Shown here: one piece after another, positions 59,274 through 64,000 of the stretch
Position numbering within the stretch: the stretch's first letter is position 1
Layout of the letters: every line of letters starts with the position of its first letter
From: an uncultured Gemmatimonadota bacterium
Lineage (GTDB): Bacteria; Gemmatimonadota; Gemmatimonadetes; Longimicrobiales; Longimicrobiaceae
Length of the DNA stretch: 64,000 nt
NCBI GenBank assembly: GCA_902805735.1
Contig: CADCTW010000203.1
Span: forward strand, 31,473 to 95,472
Direction: 5' to 3'
Program-made: the position numbers and the translations under genes
The notes under the pieces: generated by a model
The model's input: the letters and a program-made list of their open reading frames with translations, nothing else
Database searches by the model: none
What the model was told of the DNA's origin: nothing

Positions 59274-60714
59274 GGATTCCGTACCGCTCGGGATCGGTGG
59301 TCTTGATGATGGCGCGCAGGGGGCGGCCCGTGGCCGGGTCCGTCTGCGTGAGGTCCACCACGGGCGCGGGGTCCAGGGGGATCCCCATGGCGTTGTGGAT
59401 GATGCGCACGGTGGGCTGGTGCATGGCGTCCGCGCGGGTGCTGGCGGCCACCACCACGGCGAGCTCGTAGCTGTCCAGGATGACCAGCGACCCCACGGGG
59501 TAGATGCCGGTCATGCTGATGAACGCCTTCACGATCAGCGGGTCGAAGCCGCGCGTGGGGTTGTCCCGCATCTCGCGGAGCACCTGGTCGGCCGGCCAGG
59601 GCTGCGCCTGGTAGCTGCGCTTGGTGGTCGCCGCGTCGAACCCGTCCGCCACCGCCACGATCCGGCCGAACAGCGTGGTGGCGCGGGGGCGGATGGAGCG
59701 CGGGTACCCCGTCTGGTCCACCTTCATGTGGTGCTCGTACGCGATCAGCATGGCCCGCAGCGGCAGCTCGGCCAGCCCGCGCAGGGCGAAGAGCGAGAGC
59801 AGCCCCTCGGCCGGGTGCTCCTGCATCACCCGGAACTCCTCGGTGGTCAGGGGGCCGTTCTTGTTGATCAGCTCCCAGGGCATCTTCACCTTGCCCACGT
59901 CGTGGAGCAGCGCCCCCAGCCCCAGCTCGTAGAGCTGGTGCTTGTCGAAGCCCAGCTTCTTCCCCAGCGCCACCGAGAAGATGCACACGTTCACCGAGTG
60001 GGTGAAGGTGTACTCGTCGTAGTCGCGCAGCGTGGTGAGGCCGAAGATGGAGCTCTCGTTGGTGAGCACCTGGTCCACGATGGACTGCACCGCGCGCTTC
60101 ACGGGGCGCAGCGACACCCCGCGCCCCATGCGCAGCGCGGACATCGTCTCCCGCGCCACCGCCACCGTCTGGGCATAGGCGCGCTTCGCCATCTGCCTGG
60201 CGTCGTCGGGCGGCTCGTCCTCGCGCTCGCGGTCCGGGTGCACGGCGATGCGCAGCACGGCGGAGCGGCCCAGGCGCTCCTGGAAGGGGCCGAAGCGGTC
60301 TTCCTCGTCCGGCTCGGTGGAAAGGAGCGAGAGGAACGCCGTCCACTCCCCGCTCTCCACCCCCGGGAACACCTCCACCTGCCCCACCCCGTGCCGCTGC
60401 AGCGCGCGCCCCACGTAGCCAAAGGTGGCGTAGCTGGCCAGGTCCACCCGCAGCCGCAGGTCGTTGACGAAGAAGACGTCGCCCACGTAGCGCACGGAAA
60501 GGTCGCTTTCCTGCTCCAGGACCGCGTGCGCGGCGGCGTGGAGCTCGTCCAGCGCGTGCACCACGGCCTGGTTCTCCAGCGGATAGAGCTGCAGCGCGCG
60601 GATGGCCGACGCCAGCGCGAAGAGCAGGTCGCGCCCGCGCCGCTGCAGCCCGCGGTCGTCCGCGGAGGATGCCGCCCCGCCGAAGGGAAGGCCCCCGGTG
60701 GCCTGGGTGCTCAC
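59251..60714 (-). CDS. HD-GYP-domain phosphohydrolase with a novel N-terminal domain
   Basis: A 487-residue protein. The C-terminal half is an HD-GYP domain (HSVNVCIFSVALGKKLGF, GALLHDVGKVKMPWELINK, EHPAEG, YEHHMKVDQTGYPRS). These domains hydrolyse cyclic di-GMP or cGAMP; the metal-binding set appears complete. The first ~190 residues (RDLLFALASAIRALQLYPLE, then GVGQVEVFPGVESGEWTAFL) align by eye with the N-terminus of the neighbouring HEAT protein. Start GTG 60714 overlaps that gene's stop by 4 bp. Confidence 0.88.
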   Translation of the reverse strand: MSTQATGGLPFGGAASSADDRGLQRRGRDLLFALASAIRALQLYPLENQAVVHALDELHAAAHAVLEQESDLSVRYVGDVFFVNDLRLRVDLASYATFGYVGRALQRHGVGQVEVFPGVESGEWTAFLSLLSTEPDEEDRFGPFQERLGRSAVLRIAVHPDREREDEPPDDARQMAKRAYAQTVAVARETMSALRMGRGVSLRPVKRAVQSIVDQVLTNESSIFGLTTLRDYDEYTFTHSVNVCIFSVALGKKLGFDKHQLYELGLGALLHDVGKVKMPWELINKNGPLTTEEFRVMQEHPAEGLLSLFALRGLAELPLRAMLIAYEHHMKVDQTGYPRSIRPRATTLFGRIVAVADGFDAATTKRSYQAQPWPADQVLREMRDNPTRGFDPLIVKAFISMTGIYPVGSLVILDSYELAVVVAASTRADAMHQPTVRIIHNAMGIPLDPAPVVDLTQTDPATGRPLRAIIKTTDPERYGIHVGDYFV

Positions 60715-62396
60715 TGGCGCATCCCCCGCAGCGCCCGCCCCACCGCGCTCCGCACCACCGGGTCGGCGTCGGCCGCGGCGGTGTTGAGGGCCTTTTCGGC
60801 GGCGGGATGGCGGACGCGGCCCAGCCCCAGCGCGGCGCAGGCGCGCATCTCGCCCGACTCGCGGCGCCCCAGCCAGCTCTTGCCGTTGAGGATGCGGTCC
60901 AGCACCGGCACCCCCTCGGCGCCCGCGACGCCGCCGTACGCCTCGAAGAAGGAGATGCGCTCGGAAAGCTCTGCGTCGCGCAGGCGTTTGGAATCCAGCG
61001 CGGCTTCCAGGCGCGCCTTCGCCGGGGCGTAGCGAAGCGAGCCCAGCGCCCGCGCCGCCGCCATGCGCACCTCGCGGTCCGTGTCGTCCAGCCCCGCCTC
61101 CAGCGCCCCGGCGGCCGAGGGCGAGCGGATCTCCTGCAGCGCCTCCACCGCCGCCAGCCGCACCGGCGCCTCCGGGCGCGAGAGGAGCCGCGTGATCTCC
61201 GGGGCCGCCGCGGACACCCGCAGCCGCCCCAGCAGCCGCGCCGCGCCGATGGCCAGCGGCGCGTCGCCGTCGCCGGCGAGCTGCGCCAGGTGCTCGCGGT
61301 TGGCGTCGCCCAGCCGCTCGGCCGCGGCCTGCACGGTGCCGCGCACGCGGGGCGAGCCGCTGCTCTCGCCCGCGCGCAGCAGGGGGCCCAGCGCTTCCGG
61401 GGGGAAGAAGGAGAGGAGGCGCGACAGGTCGTCGTCGCGCACGGCGTCGCCCGCCTCCTCCACGGTGCGCACCAGCTCGGCCACGGTGGCGGGGTCGGCG
61501 AGCTGGGCGAAGAGGGCGCGCACGCCCCGGATGACCCCCGGCGCGAGGCGCGTGGAGGTGGCGACGGTCACCATCTCCCCCACCACGAACGCCGCCAGGT
61601 CGATGCGCGCCGCTCCCAGCAGGGTAGGAAGCACGTCGGAAAGCACTTCCATCACCTGGGCCTGCCGGTCTGGCTGCCCGTCCTGCAGCCGGTCGAAGAG
61701 CGCCGTGAGCACGCCGCTCCACAGGTCGCGCCCCATCTCGGCCTGCAGCTCGGCCGCCAGGCGGTTCAGCTCCGTCTGGTCCAGGAAGTACAGCGCCTCG
61801 CGGAAGTCGTCCGTGGAAACGGGGGCGCGCGGCGTGAGCTCGGCCTCCACGCGCGGCTCGGGGACGGCGCGCGGCCCGCCGCTCACCGCCTCCGGGAGCT
61901 GCACCCCGTCGGGGAGCGACTCCACGTAGCGGTAGCGGAAGCAGCTCCAGTCCTTTTCCCAGAGCAGGGTGAGGAGGTCGTCCTCGTCGGCCCCGCGCAA
62001 CCGGTGCACCTGCGCAAGGATCACCACCAGCAGCGGAAGCTCGTCGTCTTCGAAGCCCGGGTGGAGGGTGATTTCGCGGATGCCGTCGCGGTAGAGGAGA
62101 AAGGCTAGGTTGTCGCGCTCGTCCGAGTGGAAGACGGAGGCGCCCTCCCACTCCATCTCGCGCTCCTCCACGGTCAGCACCAGGTGCGGCACCTGGTCCC
62201 ACAGGCGCGCCATGCGCCCGCGCAGCAGCTCCATGAAACGGTCCAGCGCCGGGCTGCTCCCCTCGTAAAGCAGGTGCGCCCGCAGGGCCTTCGAGATCCC
62301 CTGCACCACTTCCCTGACTTCCGCGCGCAGCGGATCCGCGGCCGTCGCGACGGCCGCCGGCTCGGGAGCTGCGGTGTGGAGGAGGAAGTCGGTCAT
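60711..62396 (-). CDS. HEAT-repeat protein paired with the HD-GYP protein
   Basis: A 561-residue protein. Residues about 20-150 resemble the HD-GYP protein's N-terminus (ISKALRAHLLYEGSSPALDR ... GIREITLHPGFEDDELPLLV). The rest is helical; the last ~250 residues have HEAT repeats (RLLSRPEAPVRLAAVEALQE, LDDTDREVRMAAARALGSLR, DADPVVRSAVGRALRGM). HEAT arrays make protein-binding scaffolds. Likely a partner or regulator of the HD-GYP enzyme. Upstream is a palindrome and trpB. Confidence 0.75.
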   Translation of the reverse strand: MTDFLLHTAAPEPAAVATAADPLRAEVREVVQGISKALRAHLLYEGSSPALDRFMELLRGRMARLWDQVPHLVLTVEEREMEWEGASVFHSDERDNLAFLLYRDGIREITLHPGFEDDELPLLVVILAQVHRLRGADEDDLLTLLWEKDWSCFRYRYVESLPDGVQLPEAVSGGPRAVPEPRVEAELTPRAPVSTDDFREALYFLDQTELNRLAAELQAEMGRDLWSGVLTALFDRLQDGQPDRQAQVMEVLSDVLPTLLGAARIDLAAFVVGEMVTVATSTRLAPGVIRGVRALFAQLADPATVAELVRTVEEAGDAVRDDDLSRLLSFFPPEALGPLLRAGESSGSPRVRGTVQAAAERLGDANREHLAQLAGDGDAPLAIGAARLLGRLRVSAAAPEITRLLSRPEAPVRLAAVEALQEIRSPSAAGALEAGLDDTDREVRMAAARALGSLRYAPAKARLEAALDSKRLRDAELSERISFFEAYGGVAGAEGVPVLDRILNGKSWLGRRESGEMRACAALGLGRVRHPAAEKALNTAAADADPVVRSAVGRALRGMRQ

Positions 62397-62516
62397 GCGG
62401 GCGGGGTGCGGAAGATATGGAACAGTTTAGCCGCCTGAGGCACACTGCACAACCTCAACGGAGCGGGGCGGATACGCCACGCTCCATTGCGGACCGATTT
62501 GTGGATCTCACGCAGA

Positions 62517-62571
62517 GGCACAGAGACACGGAGAGGAACAACTCCTCTGTGTCTCCGTGCCTCCGTGTGAG
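62517..62571. repeat. Terminator-like palindrome between trpB and the HEAT gene
   Basis: Arms CTCACGCAGAGGCACAGAGA(C) and its near-complement use the swapped unit order GAGGC-GAGAC on both sides. It ends 4 bp from the trpB stop codon, so trpB transcripts may stop here. Confidence 0.85.
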
Positions 62572-62575
62572 ACAG

Positions 62576-63778
<1,203 letters not shown>

Positions 63779-63782
63779 GGGA

Positions 63783-64000
63783 CTACCGGGAACGGGGAAA
63801 TGGGGAACGGGCCGCCTGGATGAACCGGCGGATCTCGTCCGCGTCCTTGATGCCGGGGGCCGACTCGACGCCCGAGCTCACGTCCACCACGTCGGGGTGG
63901 AGGATGCCGGCCGCCTCGGCCACGTTGCCGGGGCGCAGGCCGCCGGCGGCGACCAGCGCCATGCCGCCGGGGAGCGCGGCGCGCCGGGCCGCCACCTCGG
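63783..64000 (-). CDS. trpF: Phosphoribosylanthranilate isomerase, C-terminal part
   Basis: Cut by the window edge; about 72 residues visible, ending [22 protein letters not shown] and [20 protein letters not shown] are the phosphate-binding loops of the TrpF barrel. It is immediately upstream of trpB, as in many trp operons. Confidence 0.93.
   Translation of the reverse strand, partial: EVAARRAALPGGMALVAAGGLRPGNVAEAAGILHPDVVDVSSGVESAPGIKDADEIRRFIQAARSPFPRSR

Noticed and set aside
59251..62445. 1064-residue minus-strand frame
   Set aside because: It joins the HD-GYP gene to a non-coding register of the HEAT gene. The GTG at 60714, overlapping the HEAT stop, is the real start.

Overview
The window is 64 kb of GC-rich (about 70%) chromosome from a Gram-negative (diderm) bacterium. 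Outer-membrane barrel and lipobox proteins, the Ccm cytochrome c system, a Ku/LigD pair, GTG/TTG starts and heavy use of short intergenic repeats point to Gemmatimonadota, most likely a Longimicrobium-like soil organism. That placement is an inference from style and gene content; there is no rRNA or other phylogenetic marker that settles it. No tRNA, rRNA, CRISPR array, prophage or transposase was seen.

Layout. 1-6.1 kb: end of hemW, a polysaccharide flippase, then on the minus strand asparaginase, a CMD protein, obgE and dprA. 6.3-12.7 kb (minus): alr, a lipoprotein, an outer-membrane barrel, tmk and a CtpA-type protease. 12.7-15.7 kb (plus): mazG, a membrane histidine kinase and a lipoprotein. 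15.7-22.3 kb: ftsY, recG, Mn-type superoxide dismutase, an erythromycin-esterase-like lipoprotein and an orphan parA. 22.7-30 kb is the most accessory-looking stretch: several small unknown genes, a LexA DNA-binding domain without its peptidase, and an NHEJ operon (ku, ligD, a receiver protein, two tiny genes) facing a HigA-like regulator across two perfect 19-bp dyads. 30.3-31.7 kb: ftsZ. 31.8-37.7 kb: a complete but chemically unusual ccm cluster (ccmE-F-H-I-A-B-C-D). 37.8-50 kb: recN, mgtE, the phoH-pgpH-ybeY cluster, aspS with vanZ and ptsN-like genes, rlmN and a DUF1028 protein. 50.2-54.4 kb: panB-panC-panD followed by a degenerate GlmU-like protein, yqeK and a LytR_C protein. 54.4-64 kb: an NFACT-family protein, a membrane MCP-like receptor, and a trp operon (trpF, trpB, trpA) interrupted between trpB and trpA by a HEAT-repeat gene and an HD-GYP gene.

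Most genes are packed with 4-bp stop/start overlaps, so operon assignments are usually clear. Intergenic space is filled by four families of repeats. The commonest is a palindrome of CTCACACAGAGRCAC type with about 28-bp arms. It lies 2 to about 35 bp after stop codons, occurs at six of the seven convergent gene junctions, and its two arms co-vary between copies, so it behaves like a mobile, structured transcription terminator. In places it has entered coding sequence: the ends of CcmD and possibly the start of PanC are encoded by it.

The points most worth following are the variant Ccm system (CcmE with Cys in place of the heme-binding His, CcmH without its CxxC, no CcmG in the cluster), the ku/ligD operator pair, the HEAT/HD-GYP pair that share an N-terminal domain inside the trp operon, and the terminator-like repeat family.
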